Origin: Bacteroidales bacterium
Lineage (GTDB): Bacteria > Bacteroidota > Bacteroidia > Bacteroidales > UBA10428
Direction: 5' to 3'
DNA length: 34,078 bases
Assembly (NCBI GenBank): GCA_016926375.1
Contig: JAFGOR010000083.1
Coordinates: 1-34,078 of the forward strand
Part shown: piece after piece, positions 1 through 8,794 of the stretch
Layout of the letters: each line of letters opens with the position of its first letter
Position numbering within the stretch: the stretch's first letter is position 1
Made by a program: the position numbers and the translations under genes
Notes under the pieces: model-generated
What the model was told of the DNA's origin: nothing
The model's input: the letters and a program-made list of their open reading frames with translations, nothing else
The model's database searches: none

Positions 1-130
1 AGGGAAACAGTGAAGTTACCACCATCCGGTCGACATAGTCAAACATGTAAAGCAGGAACAGGAGAAAGAATACATAATTGGTATAAGGCTTTGAAAACAA
101 ATATCCTTCGGGCACTTTATCTTTTTTCAT
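1..130 (-). CDS. MFS transporter, N-terminal part (truncated by window edge)
   Basis: Not in ORF track. Reverse-strand translation from ATG at 130: MKKDKVPEGYLFSKPYTNYVFFLLFLLYMFDYVDRMVVTSLFP..., open to the edge; resembles the first TM segment of MFS transporters (YMFDYVDRMVV). The frame is also open upstream to an alternative ATG at 196. Confidence 0.6.
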   Translation of the reverse strand, partial: MKKDKVPEGYLFSKPYTNYVFFLLFLLYMFDYVDRMVVTSLFP

Positions 131-289
131 ATCTGCAGGTATAGTCAATTTCCGGTTGCTTGTAGTTATTACCAGGTTAGGAAACCTGAAAAACATTAAA
201 ATTAATAAAAAATAAATAGCTGTAACCGAAAGCGTTTTATTTCAACAGGAATATCTGCACAGGTTACCTGCAAACTTCCTCAGAAACAC

Positions 290-297
290 TATTTTTG
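290..297 (+). promoter_or_regulatory. candidate Bacteroidetes -7 element TATTTTTG for flavin reductase gene
   Basis: TATTTTTG matches TAnnTTTG, 17 nt before ATG 314; no clear -33 element. Confidence 0.3.
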
Positions 298-313
298 CAG
301 AAAAACGATCAGT

Positions 314-832
314 ATGCTGAAATCTCTATTCAAAAAGACAGATCCCGGATCCCTTCAGGATAATTTTTTCCGCCTCATTAATGATGACTGGATGCTTGTA
401 TCGGCAGGAACCCTGAACGGTTTTAATACCATGACTGCAAGCTGGGGCACAACAGGCATATTATGGAACAAGCCTGTTGCCGTATGTTTCATCAGGCCGC
501 AACGCTACACATTTGAATTTGCAGAAAAAAACGATCATTTTACGTTGACCTTCCTGGGTGCAGAATACAAGGATGCCCTGAACTTCTGTGGCACAAATTC
601 AGGCCGCAATGTGGATAAGATCAGAAAAACCGGATTACAACCAATTGAAACCCCAAATGGCAGCGTGACTTTTGAACAGGCCAGGTTGGTTTTGGAATGC
701 CGGAAACTCTATGCCGACTATTTCAAAGAAGATAACTTTTTGGTAAAAAACCTGGTAGAGAAAAATTACAGGCAAAAAGACTTCCACAAGTTTTTCATTG
801 GTGAAATTAAAGCTTGTTATCAAAGGTTGTAA
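314..832 (+). CDS. flavin reductase family / FMN-binding protein
   Basis: ORF 172 aa; NDDWMLVSAGTLNGFNTMTASWGTTGILWNKPVAVCFIRPQRYTFEF is typical of the flavin reductase-like domain. Confidence 0.85.
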   Translation: MLKSLFKKTDPGSLQDNFFRLINDDWMLVSAGTLNGFNTMTASWGTTGILWNKPVAVCFIRPQRYTFEFAEKNDHFTLTFLGAEYKDALNFCGTNSGRNVDKIRKTGLQPIETPNGSVTFEQARLVLECRKLYADYFKEDNFLVKNLVEKNYRQKDFHKFFIGEIKACYQRL

Positions 833-957
833 GGGTTGAGCGCAGGCTGTCGGGGTTGTGAAAAACAAAATATTCCGGAAAACTTTCACAACAGATGCAA
901 CCTTCAAATAATCTTTTTGTCATTAAATAAAAAAAGCTGAATTAGAGGTAGGGTTTT

Positions 958-1560
958 TTGCCGGCAGATGATCATTCAGGCACACTCGAAAATTATTATA
1001 AGTTGACGTTTTATCATAATATACACAGTGAGATCATAGAATTGAGCAAAGCCGGCAATTCCAAAGCTCAGTATCAGCTATATCAATTATATGCCAAGGC
1101 TATGTACAATATATGTTACAGAATGATGAACAACCGGGAAGAAGCAGAAGACATGCTCCAGGAGTCTTTTACTGAGGCCTTCATGAATCTCGGTTCATTC
1201 CGGTTTGAATCGGCTTTCGGTGCATGGCTGAAGCGCATTACTGTTAACAAATGTATCAATGCCCTGAAAAAAAGGAAGGCTGACCTGGTACCCATGGAGA
1301 ATCTGCCTGAATATCCGGTTGGGAAGGAATCTGACGATGAAGTTCCGGGACTTAGCACAGAACAGGTTCAAAAGGCTATGGAAAATCTGCCGGAAGGTTA
1401 TCGTGTGGTTTTTTCATTGTATTTGCTTGAAGGTTATGATCATGGTGAAATTGCCCAAATCATGGGTATTTCTGAAGCCACCTCCAAATCTCAATATTCC
1501 AGGGCCAAACAAAAGATTAAAGAAATTTTAATAACCCAGCATCATGGACGACAGGTTTGA
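958..1560 (+). CDS. RNA polymerase sigma factor, ECF (sigma-70 family)
   Basis: YNICYRMMNNREEAEDMLQESFTEAFMNLGSFRFESAFGAWLKRITVNKCINALKK (region 2) and LPEGYRVVFSLYLLEGYDHGEIAQIMGISEATSKSQYSRAKQKIKE (region 4). Start uncertain: no in-frame ATG before region 2, TTG at 958 assumed. Confidence 0.92.
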   Translation: MPADDHSGTLENYYKLTFYHNIHSEIIELSKAGNSKAQYQLYQLYAKAMYNICYRMMNNREEAEDMLQESFTEAFMNLGSFRFESAFGAWLKRITVNKCINALKKRKADLVPMENLPEYPVGKESDDEVPGLSTEQVQKAMENLPEGYRVVFSLYLLEGYDHGEIAQIMGISEATSKSQYSRAKQKIKEILITQHHGRQV

Positions 1561-2107
1561 GAAATTCATGTCGGAGAACCGGGACAGCTTTGATTTCAGA
1601 GAACCGGATCCCCGTATCTGGAAGCAGGTTGAAGCCAATATGAAGGTGAAGCGAAACTTCGACTGGAAGCTGTTTATGAAGCGGGCCGCCATCGTCATGC
1701 TAATTTTCAGCGCATCCTATGTGGTAAATGATATGGTACACCGGTATAATGGCAGGGGATTGCAATCGCTGAAACCGGGGAAGGCCGGCAAGGAAAATAT
1801 GATGCCGGGACTTAAGGAAGCTGAAGCATACTATACAGGCCTGGTTAATCAGAAGCTGAATGAACTGGAACCGATTCTGGCTAATTGCCCTTCACTTGAA
1901 GAGGAAGTCAGCTATGATATGTCGGAACTCGACAGTGTTTACATCCAGTTGAAAAATGATCTGAAAGACAACATGGCCAATCAGGAGGTTATTGAAGCCA
2001 TCATTGAAAATTACCGCCTGAAAATTTCTATTCTCGAAGATCTGCTGAAAGAACTTGAACCATACGCCGATGAATGTATTCCAAATATCGAAGGGTATGC
2101 GCTTTAG
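1544..2107 (+). CDS. putative anti-sigma factor / single-pass membrane protein
   Basis: Overlaps ECF gene by 17 nt; soluble N-terminus then one TM segment (RAAIVMLIFSASYVVNDMV) and a C-terminal Glu/Leu-rich region; position after ECF sigma. Confidence 0.65.
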   Translation: MDDRFEKFMSENRDSFDFREPDPRIWKQVEANMKVKRNFDWKLFMKRAAIVMLIFSASYVVNDMVHRYNGRGLQSLKPGKAGKENMMPGLKEAEAYYTGLVNQKLNELEPILANCPSLEEEVSYDMSELDSVYIQLKNDLKDNMANQEVIEAIIENYRLKISILEDLLKELEPYADECIPNIEGYAL

Positions 2108-3191
2108 ATTCTTCATTTCATTTCTCATCTGCCTGCAGGTTCATGAATTGCAAGCTCAGGTGCCTGAATATTCGCGGCAAATTTCCCGATCTTTTAAGGT
2201 TAACAGCACCGCCACTATTGAGGTTTCCAACAAGTACGGCAGGGTTCAGGTGATTCCCTGGGAAACCGACTCGGTTAAATTCAGCATCGATTTACGGATC
2301 AGAGCCAAAGACAAGCAGAAGCTTGAGAAGATGAAACAGAATGTGGATTTTGAATTCACCAGCGGGCAATCCTATCTGGTGGCAAAAACAACCTTTGGAG
2401 AGAGCAGTTCCGATGTATTCAGAGATATTGTGGATATAGCAGGCTCCTACCTCTCATCATCCAACTCCGTGAATATCAATTATACCATCATGGTACCTTC
2501 CGGGGCCGCCATGAAGATTGAAAACAAATTTGGCGATGTATACATGGATGACTATGAAGGATCACTCAACCTGGTGCTTTCATACGGAGACCTGAAAGCA
2601 AACCGGCTGAATGGCCGTACCGATATCAAGCTGACATCGGGCGACGGTGAGGTTAATTTCATCAGGGAAGGCCAGGTATTTGTTTCCTATGCCAATATGC
2701 ACATTCGTGAGGCCTCCAGGCTGGTTACCCAAACCCGATCATCAGTAGTCACCATTGATAAAACAGGATCTTTAAGAATCAATTCCCGCAGAGACAAGCT
2801 GTTTCTTAATGAGGTAGGGTCTATTTCCGGAGAAAGCTATTTCTCAAACATTACCCTGGGTTCACTCATCAAAGAATTAAATGTGTCCTGCAAATATGGC
2901 AATTTCAACCTGGACGGCATCCAACGTACATTCTCACTGATCAACCTGAATTCGGAATTAACCAACCTGACTTTGGCTTTTGAAAAACCTGCCTTGTTTG
3001 ATTTTGAACTTACCCATCACCAGACCGTGGCTTTTGTATACCCTAAAGCCCTGGCCAAGCTGACCACCAAAGTATCTGATCCCGAAGAAAAGATATTCCT
3101 CACTTCGGGGAAAATAGGTGCCGGATCGGGTGATTCCCATGTAATTATCAAGGCCCCCCGGAAATGCAACATTACAATCTTGCAGAAATAA
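2097..3191 (+). CDS. DUF4097-like beta-helix envelope protein
   Basis: ATG 2097 begins a signal peptide (MRFRFFISFLICLQVHELQAQ); repeated GDVYMDDYEGSLNLVLSYGDLKANRLNGRTDIKLTSGDGEV pattern typical of DUF4097. ORF-track start (2055) lies inside the preceding gene. Confidence 0.75.
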   Translation: MRFRFFISFLICLQVHELQAQVPEYSRQISRSFKVNSTATIEVSNKYGRVQVIPWETDSVKFSIDLRIRAKDKQKLEKMKQNVDFEFTSGQSYLVAKTTFGESSSDVFRDIVDIAGSYLSSSNSVNINYTIMVPSGAAMKIENKFGDVYMDDYEGSLNLVLSYGDLKANRLNGRTDIKLTSGDGEVNFIREGQVFVSYANMHIREASRLVTQTRSSVVTIDKTGSLRINSRRDKLFLNEVGSISGESYFSNITLGSLIKELNVSCKYGNFNLDGIQRTFSLINLNSELTNLTLAFEKPALFDFELTHHQTVAFVYPKALAKLTTKVSDPEEKIFLTSGKIGAGSGDSHVIIKAPRKCNITILQK

Positions 3192-3239
3192 TGCAACCCT
3201 GTGAATCAATCCTTGTCTTTATTTAAAAACAAGAAACAG

Positions 3240-4028
3240 ATGAAAACCTTTGGAATGATACAAAAACTAACGGCTTTATTGTTGACCGGTCTGTTATTCA
3301 CAGCCTGTGATGACATCTGGGACCGCAATATCGACGGGAACGGCGATCGCGAAATTGAATCGCGCAGCCTTGAAACCTTCAGCAACGTGGAAATCAATGG
3401 TGATTTTGAAGTACAGATAGATTTAGGAGAAAGTTCAAAAGCAGTGATTGAAACCGATGAAAACCTGATGCAGTACATAATCACCCATGTGAGCGGAAAC
3501 AAACTCATCATTGAAACACGTGATGATGTCAATCTCAGACCTTCTCACCCAATTGAATTAACAATTACCACACCTGCCCTGGATCAGATTGAACTAAACG
3601 GTTCGGGCTATGTTTATTGCTACGAAATTGAAACAGAAGAACTTTCAGTATACCTGGCAGGTTCGGGACAAATTGAATTCTACAATACCATAGCCTCATC
3701 TGCCGAAATAGAATTGGACGGTTCCGGATTTATCAGCGGAGAGCTTTTTGTGGAAAATCTGACAACCAAAATTGAGGGATCCGGAGAAATAAGGGCTGAA
3801 GGAACATCGGTAAGTACCAATCACAAAATTATTGGTTCGGGCCGAATTAACGCAGATGATGTTATTGCAGGAGTAAGCACCGTATATATTTCGGGATCAG
3901 GCATAATTGATACCTATGCAAGTGAAGCCCTGGATGTAACCATCATCGGAAGCGGTATTGTGTATTATAAAGGAAATGCCGACCTGGACTCTTACATTTC
4001 AGGTTCCGGAAAAGTAATTAAAAGATAA
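3240..4028 (+). CDS. head GIN domain-containing protein (DUF2807), lipoprotein-like
   Basis: ATG 3240; signal with LLFTACDD lipobox; ETFSNVEINGDFEVQIDLGESSKAVIETDENLMQYI and eight GSG-punctuated rungs match the DUF2807 putative adhesin fold. Confidence 0.88.
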   Translation: MKTFGMIQKLTALLLTGLLFTACDDIWDRNIDGNGDREIESRSLETFSNVEINGDFEVQIDLGESSKAVIETDENLMQYIITHVSGNKLIIETRDDVNLRPSHPIELTITTPALDQIELNGSGYVYCYEIETEELSVYLAGSGQIEFYNTIASSAEIELDGSGFISGELFVENLTTKIEGSGEIRAEGTSVSTNHKIIGSGRINADDVIAGVSTVYISGSGIIDTYASEALDVTIIGSGIVYYKGNADLDSYISGSGKVIKR

Positions 4029-4051
4029 ACACCCATTGCAAACAGCTGATC

Positions 4052-4552
4052 ATGAAGAGAAGAATTTTACCCATTCCGGCAATTTTACTTATATGCATGA
4101 TGACCAATGCCCAAAATTACACACGCGATGCCGGAGCAAGAGTAGGTGATTATTTCACGGCTACCTGCAGACAGTTCACCAGTGAATATGAGGCACTTGA
4201 AGGACAGTTATTCATAGGCGGACAGGGATTCACCGTTACCATCATGAAGGAACATTTCGAGCCAGCCCTGGGTAATCTTTCTGACAATCTTTATCTTCAG
4301 TATGGATACGGAGCCCACATTGGCCTGCGGCGCACAGATCATTACCAGGTGTTCAACCGTACCTACAGGCTCGACGATGAAACAATCTCCCCCTTACTGG
4401 GAGTGGACGGACTGATTGGTATTGAATACCGGTTCCCTGAATTCCCTTTCCTGATCGGGTTCGATTTTAAACCGTATTTTGAATTTTCAACCCTGCAAAT
4501 TTTTAGTATTTACCTGCAAAGTTTTGGAATGTCAATTAAATATAGATTTTAA
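4052..4552 (+). CDS. hypothetical secreted/outer membrane protein
   Basis: 166 aa, signal peptide (MKRRILPIPAILLICMMTNAQ), C-terminal YLQSFGMSIKYRF beta-barrel-like ending. Confidence 0.65.
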   Translation: MKRRILPIPAILLICMMTNAQNYTRDAGARVGDYFTATCRQFTSEYEALEGQLFIGGQGFTVTIMKEHFEPALGNLSDNLYLQYGYGAHIGLRRTDHYQVFNRTYRLDDETISPLLGVDGLIGIEYRFPEFPFLIGFDFKPYFEFSTLQIFSIYLQSFGMSIKYRF

Positions 4553-4572
4553 TAATAACAACTGATAAATAA

Positions 4573-5226
4573 ATGATTATGAAAAAGCTGATGATGATTT
4601 TTGGGATACTGGCCATGGCTTTCACGGCCTTTACTCAACAAGATGAAGAGTACAATACCAGGGATTCTGATGAGATTCAGACTCTGATGGGAAAGAACAA
4701 TGCCCTGGGTGGTTACGGAGCCATTTCCATGCAATATACCGAAATACAGGACCGGGATGCCTTTGTATTCGGCGCCAGGGGTGGTATAACCATGGGTCAC
4801 ACGGTGACATTAGGTATCGGGGGAGCTGGTTTCTTTAATGACATGCATTATGACGAAACAGCCGGTTATGATATCAGTCTTGCCGGCGGTTATGGCGGAT
4901 TCTTCTTTGAGCCGGTTGTTTTTCCAAAATATCCTGTTCACGTTTCTTTCCCCATATTAATAGGTGCAGGAGGAGTTGCTGTGGTCAGAGACAATGATGA
5001 CGATACCTGGGATGATGATTTTGAATCCGAGGCATCAGACGCCTTTATGGTTATTGAACCCGGTGTGGAAGTGGAGCTGAATATCACCCGATTCTTTAAG
5101 TTCTGCGTGGGTGCTTATTACCGTTATACTTCCGATGTAGATATTGATGAAGGTGATTACAATATTCCCAATGACATCCTTCACGGTTTTTCCGGTGGTG
5201 TGACCTTCAAATTCGGAAAATTCTAA
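4573..5226 (+). CDS. hypothetical outer membrane beta-barrel protein
   Basis: 217 aa, signal peptide (MKKLMMIFGILAMAFTAFTQ), alternating hydrophobic/glycine strands, terminal GFSGGVTFKFGKF. Confidence 0.65.
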   Translation: MIMKKLMMIFGILAMAFTAFTQQDEEYNTRDSDEIQTLMGKNNALGGYGAISMQYTEIQDRDAFVFGARGGITMGHTVTLGIGGAGFFNDMHYDETAGYDISLAGGYGGFFFEPVVFPKYPVHVSFPILIGAGGVAVVRDNDDDTWDDDFESEASDAFMVIEPGVEVELNITRFFKFCVGAYYRYTSDVDIDEGDYNIPNDILHGFSGGVTFKFGKF

Positions 5227-5274
5227 TCGGGCATTTAACCCATTAGCAACTCTAAGAATCTGATAACAAATGAT

Positions 5275-5303
5275 GAGCGTAGTCTCCCGACTACGCTCTT
5301 TTT
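5275..5303 (+). terminator. intrinsic terminator after the ECF-associated operon
   Basis: Perfect 10-bp stem GAGCGTAGTC-tccc-GACTACGCTC (5275-5284 / 5289-5298) followed by TTTTT. Confidence 0.85.
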
Positions 5304-5347
5304 CATTTCCTCTCTGCTGAGGTTAGTCTCCTGAGCATAGCCGCAAA

Positions 5348-5644
5348 CTAAGCTTTTTCTGCTCCTCCCAAATAATCCCTGAGTGCATCAACATATCTTT
5401 CAAAGGCGTCAATACCTTTTGGCGTAATGCGGCAGGTGGTCAGCGGATAATTGTCCTGAAACGACTTGTCGATTTCCAGGTAACCTGCTTCTTCAAGCTT
5501 TTTAAGCTGCACGCTGATATTGCCCCTGGTGGCACCGGTTTTTTCGAGCAGAAAATTGAAAGTGGCCGACTTTACCGAAATCAACAGGGACATGATGGAC
5601 AACCTAAGCTGGGAATGCAGCAACGGATCCAATTCTTTGAACAT
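5348..5644 (-). CDS. winged-helix DNA-binding transcriptional regulator (MarR/ArsR-like, 98 aa)
   Basis: LDPLLHSQLRLSIMSLLISVKSATFNFLLEKTGATRGNISVQLKKLEEAGYLEIDKSF...CRITPKGIDAFERY: compact wHTH typical of Bacteroidetes. Confidence 0.85.
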   Translation of the reverse strand: MFKELDPLLHSQLRLSIMSLLISVKSATFNFLLEKTGATRGNISVQLKKLEEAGYLEIDKSFQDNYPLTTCRITPKGIDAFERYVDALRDYLGGAEKA

Positions 5645-5647
5645 AAC

Positions 5648-6238
5648 TTAGCGCTTTTTACTTTTGTTTTTAAGAATATGCCCCGGAATGATATAGGCCA
5701 TAATTACTGCCACAAATACAATCACAAGCTGCACCTGATAGGGAGAAAAAAAAGCGGCCACAGATGCCATCCAGCTCAGAACACCTCCAATGATCAATGG
5801 CTTAAAATCTACCAGTCCACCGGCAATAAAAATCACCAACCCATACATGACCAGGGTTACAGGGAAAATCATTTCATAATCCTGGTTGAGATTGGCAAAT
5901 CCTATTAAAATCAGAAAACTCACCAACCACGAACTCCATAAATAAATCATGGCTGTTCCTATAAAGGTTTTGCTACCGGTGATTTTTTTCCGCTGCAAGG
6001 AAAAAAGCAGCGTAACTACCAGTCCGATACCCATAAATACAGGCCAAACCAAATAATGTTGGGTATAATCTACGAGTTTTATGAGAATATACTCCGCCAC
6101 ACATGTAAATGCTACCAGGTATCCCCACAAAAGATAATAAAAGTAATTGGAGCCGATTTTGCTCCTGGCTGATTCAATCATTTCATAAATGACTTTGAGT
6201 CCGGCTTCGTGATTGAATTCGTTGTTGTTTGTTTCCAT
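5648..6238 (-). CDS. multi-pass membrane protein of unknown function, cotranscribed with the regulator
   Basis: 196 aa, several hydrophobic segments; stop 3 nt before the regulator start; same strand. Confidence 0.7.
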   Translation of the reverse strand: METNNNEFNHEAGLKVIYEMIESARSKIGSNYFYYLLWGYLVAFTCVAEYILIKLVDYTQHYLVWPVFMGIGLVVTLLFSLQRKKITGSKTFIGTAMIYLWSSWLVSFLILIGFANLNQDYEMIFPVTLVMYGLVIFIAGGLVDFKPLIIGGVLSWMASVAAFFSPYQVQLVIVFVAVIMAYIIPGHILKNKSKKR

Positions 6239-6258
6239 GGTATGATTTATATAAAAAC

Positions 6259-6310
6259 TGTTTATTAGATAAATTATAGTACAAATATAAACTTGTTTAT
6301 TATATAAACA
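6259..6310. promoter_or_regulatory. inverted-repeat (operator-like) array with embedded candidate minus-strand -7 element
   Basis: TGTTTAT-TAT-ATAAACA (6294-6310, perfect), TGTTTAT-TAG-ATAAATT (6259-6275, near-perfect), ATAAAC-TT-GTTTAT (6287-6300); reverse complement of 6282-6289 reads TATATTTG (TAnnTTTG). Confidence 0.6.
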
Positions 6311-6386
6311 TAATTTTTTTATAGGAAATTTCTACTGATTTTCAATTCTCAATAAAAAAGAAGAAAGGAATCCCCTGTTGCAGGTG

Positions 6387-7487
6387 CTACAATTCCACCG
6401 AAACCTTCAGCCTGTTGCGCTTGTTAAAGTCATCGATGGCGAACTGTATGAGCTGATCCACCAGGTCTGTATAGGAAATCCCGCTTTGTTCCCATAGTTT
6501 GGGGTACATGCTGATTCGTGTAAAACCCGGGATGGTATTGATTTCGTTAACAATAACCCGTTCATCAGGAGTCAGGAATACATCAACCCGGGCCAAACCG
6601 AGGCATTCAAGTGTTTTATAGGTATCAATTGCAATTCCCTGAACTTTTTTCACCAAATGATCAGGTAACCGGGCAGGAATTTCAAGACCTGCGCCATTGC
6701 CGTCAATGTACTTGGATTCATAGGAATAGAAGTCGGTTTTGGGAATAATTTCACCCGGCACAGAAGCGCGGGGATATTCATTTCCGAGAATGGCGCATTC
6801 AATTTCCCGGCCCTTGATTTCTTCTTCCACAACTACCTTTAGGTCGTAATTAAATGCCAGTTCAATGGCCTTTTCATATTCCGCAGCATTCCTGACCTTT
6901 GATATTCCAACCGAAGATCCAAGATTGGCAGGTTTCACAAACAGAACCCGGCTCAACCCGGCTGAAAGAGAATCATAAGCATATTGATTTCGGTTAACTT
7001 CAGTGAGCGTAACAAACCTGCCAATGGGTATGCCTGCATCGCGCAGCAGGCGTTTCATGACGTCCTTGTCCATCCCCACAGAACTTCCAAGAATACCGGC
7101 TCCAACACAGGGCAGATTGGCCAGTTTGGCAAGGCCCTGAATGGAACCATCTTCTCCGTAAGGTCCGTGTAATACCGGAAATATAACATCTACTTTTCCA
7201 ATACTGGAATTGCGCTCCAGGTTAATCAAATCGCTTCCCGATCCATTTGGCGTGAGCGCAATTTCGTTATTACTGCCGGAGAGCCGGATTAACCTGGGAT
7301 CACCTGCATCCATTAACTGTATAGAATTTTCATTCAGGAACCAGCGGCCTTCCTTGTCAATACCAATTAAAACCGGTTCATACTTTTCCCTGTTGAGCGA
7401 TTCAATCACATTTCTTGCTGATTGCAGCGATACTTCATGCTCAGCTGAGCGCCCACCAAAAAGGATGGCAACCCTTGTCTTTTTCAT
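6387..7487 (-). CDS. ddl: D-alanine--D-alanine ligase
   Basis: MKKTRVAILFGGRSAEHEVSLQSARNV..., VFPVLHGPYGEDGSIQGLAKLANLPCVGAGILGSSVGMDKDVMKRLL, VVVEEEIKGREIECAILGN, VNEINTIPGFTRISMYPKLWE: canonical Ddl motifs. Confidence 0.97.
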   Translation of the reverse strand: MKKTRVAILFGGRSAEHEVSLQSARNVIESLNREKYEPVLIGIDKEGRWFLNENSIQLMDAGDPRLIRLSGSNNEIALTPNGSGSDLINLERNSSIGKVDVIFPVLHGPYGEDGSIQGLAKLANLPCVGAGILGSSVGMDKDVMKRLLRDAGIPIGRFVTLTEVNRNQYAYDSLSAGLSRVLFVKPANLGSSVGISKVRNAAEYEKAIELAFNYDLKVVVEEEIKGREIECAILGNEYPRASVPGEIIPKTDFYSYESKYIDGNGAGLEIPARLPDHLVKKVQGIAIDTYKTLECLGLARVDVFLTPDERVIVNEINTIPGFTRISMYPKLWEQSGISYTDLVDQLIQFAIDDFNKRNRLKVSVEL

Positions 7488-7692
7488 TGATGTTCTGTTT
7501 TTTTGGTGAAAATAAAACGAATTTCAAGACCATAGACGATCTTATGCAGAACAATATTAACAGATTGAAATAATTATCGGGGTTTTATCCGATTCAAGCA
7601 TTCAGTTTGAATCTTCGACCCTTGTTCATCGTGAAAATGTGCGGTTACATCTATTATTCATGTATTCCTTTTACCCGGAAAAAGCATTGGTG

Positions 7693-7700
7693 TATATTTG
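7693..7700 (+). promoter_or_regulatory. candidate -7 element TATATTTG for the LytS-type kinase gene
   Basis: TATATTTG 23 nt before ATG 7724; TTTA at 7670-7673 is 19 nt upstream (near-consensus -33). Confidence 0.4.
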
Positions 7701-7723
7701 CGCTGGTTACTTACCTTTTCGCA

Positions 7724-8794
7724 ATGAAACCCAAAAAAACCATTTACACCATAGGCATGCACCTGGCAGGTTGGGTGTTGCTTTATTTCTTGCCTCCGCT
7801 TGTATTACAAACCCAGGTAAAGCCTCCGGCGAACTTTGGAGATTACATGTACTGGGCCATTGTAATTACCTGCTTTTATGTGAATTACCTTTGGTTGGTT
7901 CCTAAATTTCTGAGCAAGAGAAGATTCACTTCTTATTTTCTGTGGATCTTCATCATGCTTTCTGCCACCTATTTTGCCAATGAAATTTACGTAAGACACG
8001 TCATTAAAGTTGAAGAAGCCCGAAGGGAGGCCGAAGGTGAAAAGAATACCAGGCCGCGGAAAAAGTATCCACGTTACAGGGGATATAATTCTGCCCTTTT
8101 CTGTTTTGCATTGCTTGCCCTGGGAACCAGTATCAAGGTAACCAACAGCTGGTATGAAAATGAAAAGCAACGGAAGGAAATGGAAAACCAGAAGCTGGGA
8201 GCCGAACTGTCGCTGCTCAAATCGCAGATCAATCCTCATTTCTTCTTCAATACACTGAACAGCATTTATTCGCTTGCCATCATCAAATCGGATAAAACTC
8301 CGGAAGCTGTAATCAAACTCTCCGAGATCATGCGGTACATTATTTATGATACCGAAAGAAAACTCGTACCCCTTTCAAAAGAGGTTGAGTACATTGCCAA
8401 TTATATTGAGCTGCAGCGCCTCAGGCTGCGTGAAGACATGAAGATTGACTTCACCACCCGGCTGGGTGATGAAGAAACAGTAATAGAGCCATTATTGCTG
8501 CTGCCTTTTGTTGAAAATGCTTTTAAACATGGTGTGGATGCTGAAAAGGGTGGCAGGATCAAAATTGAAATCATACAAACCGGCAATGATCTTCATTTTC
8601 ACGTGGAGAATCCTCTGGTTGACAACGATAACCAAAACCAGAGTGGTCAGTCGGGGATTGGGCTGACCAATACGTTAAAAAGGCTGGAATTACTTTACCA
8701 GAATAATTTCTCGATACATACCGGTCCGACAAAAGGCAAATATGTTGTTGAACTGGTATTGAAACTAAAGGAAAATGAATTGTCTGATAGTTGA
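7724..8794 (+). CDS. LytS/YehU-family sensor histidine kinase (His_kinase domain)
   Basis: LLKSQINPHFFFNTLNSIYSLAIIKSDKTPEAVIKLSEIMRYIIYDT and LLLLPFVENAFKHGV; ATG 7724 chosen over 7607 because a promoter-like element lies between them. Confidence 0.92.
   Translation: MKPKKTIYTIGMHLAGWVLLYFLPPLVLQTQVKPPANFGDYMYWAIVITCFYVNYLWLVPKFLSKRRFTSYFLWIFIMLSATYFANEIYVRHVIKVEEARREAEGEKNTRPRKKYPRYRGYNSALFCFALLALGTSIKVTNSWYENEKQRKEMENQKLGAELSLLKSQINPHFFFNTLNSIYSLAIIKSDKTPEAVIKLSEIMRYIIYDTERKLVPLSKEVEYIANYIELQRLRLREDMKIDFTTRLGDEETVIEPLLLLPFVENAFKHGVDAEKGGRIKIEIIQTGNDLHFHVENPLVDNDNQNQSGQSGIGLTNTLKRLELLYQNNFSIHTGPTKGKYVVELVLKLKENELSDS

Noticed and set aside
4991-5035. Asp-rich stretch DNDDDTWDDDFESEASDAF in the 217-aa barrel as a Ca-binding site
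   Set aside because: Acidic extracellular loops are common in outer membrane proteins and no defined EF-hand or RTX pattern is present.
7805-8239. 144-aa minus-strand ORF opposite the LytS-type kinase
   Set aside because: Antisense shadow ORF within a recognised kinase gene.
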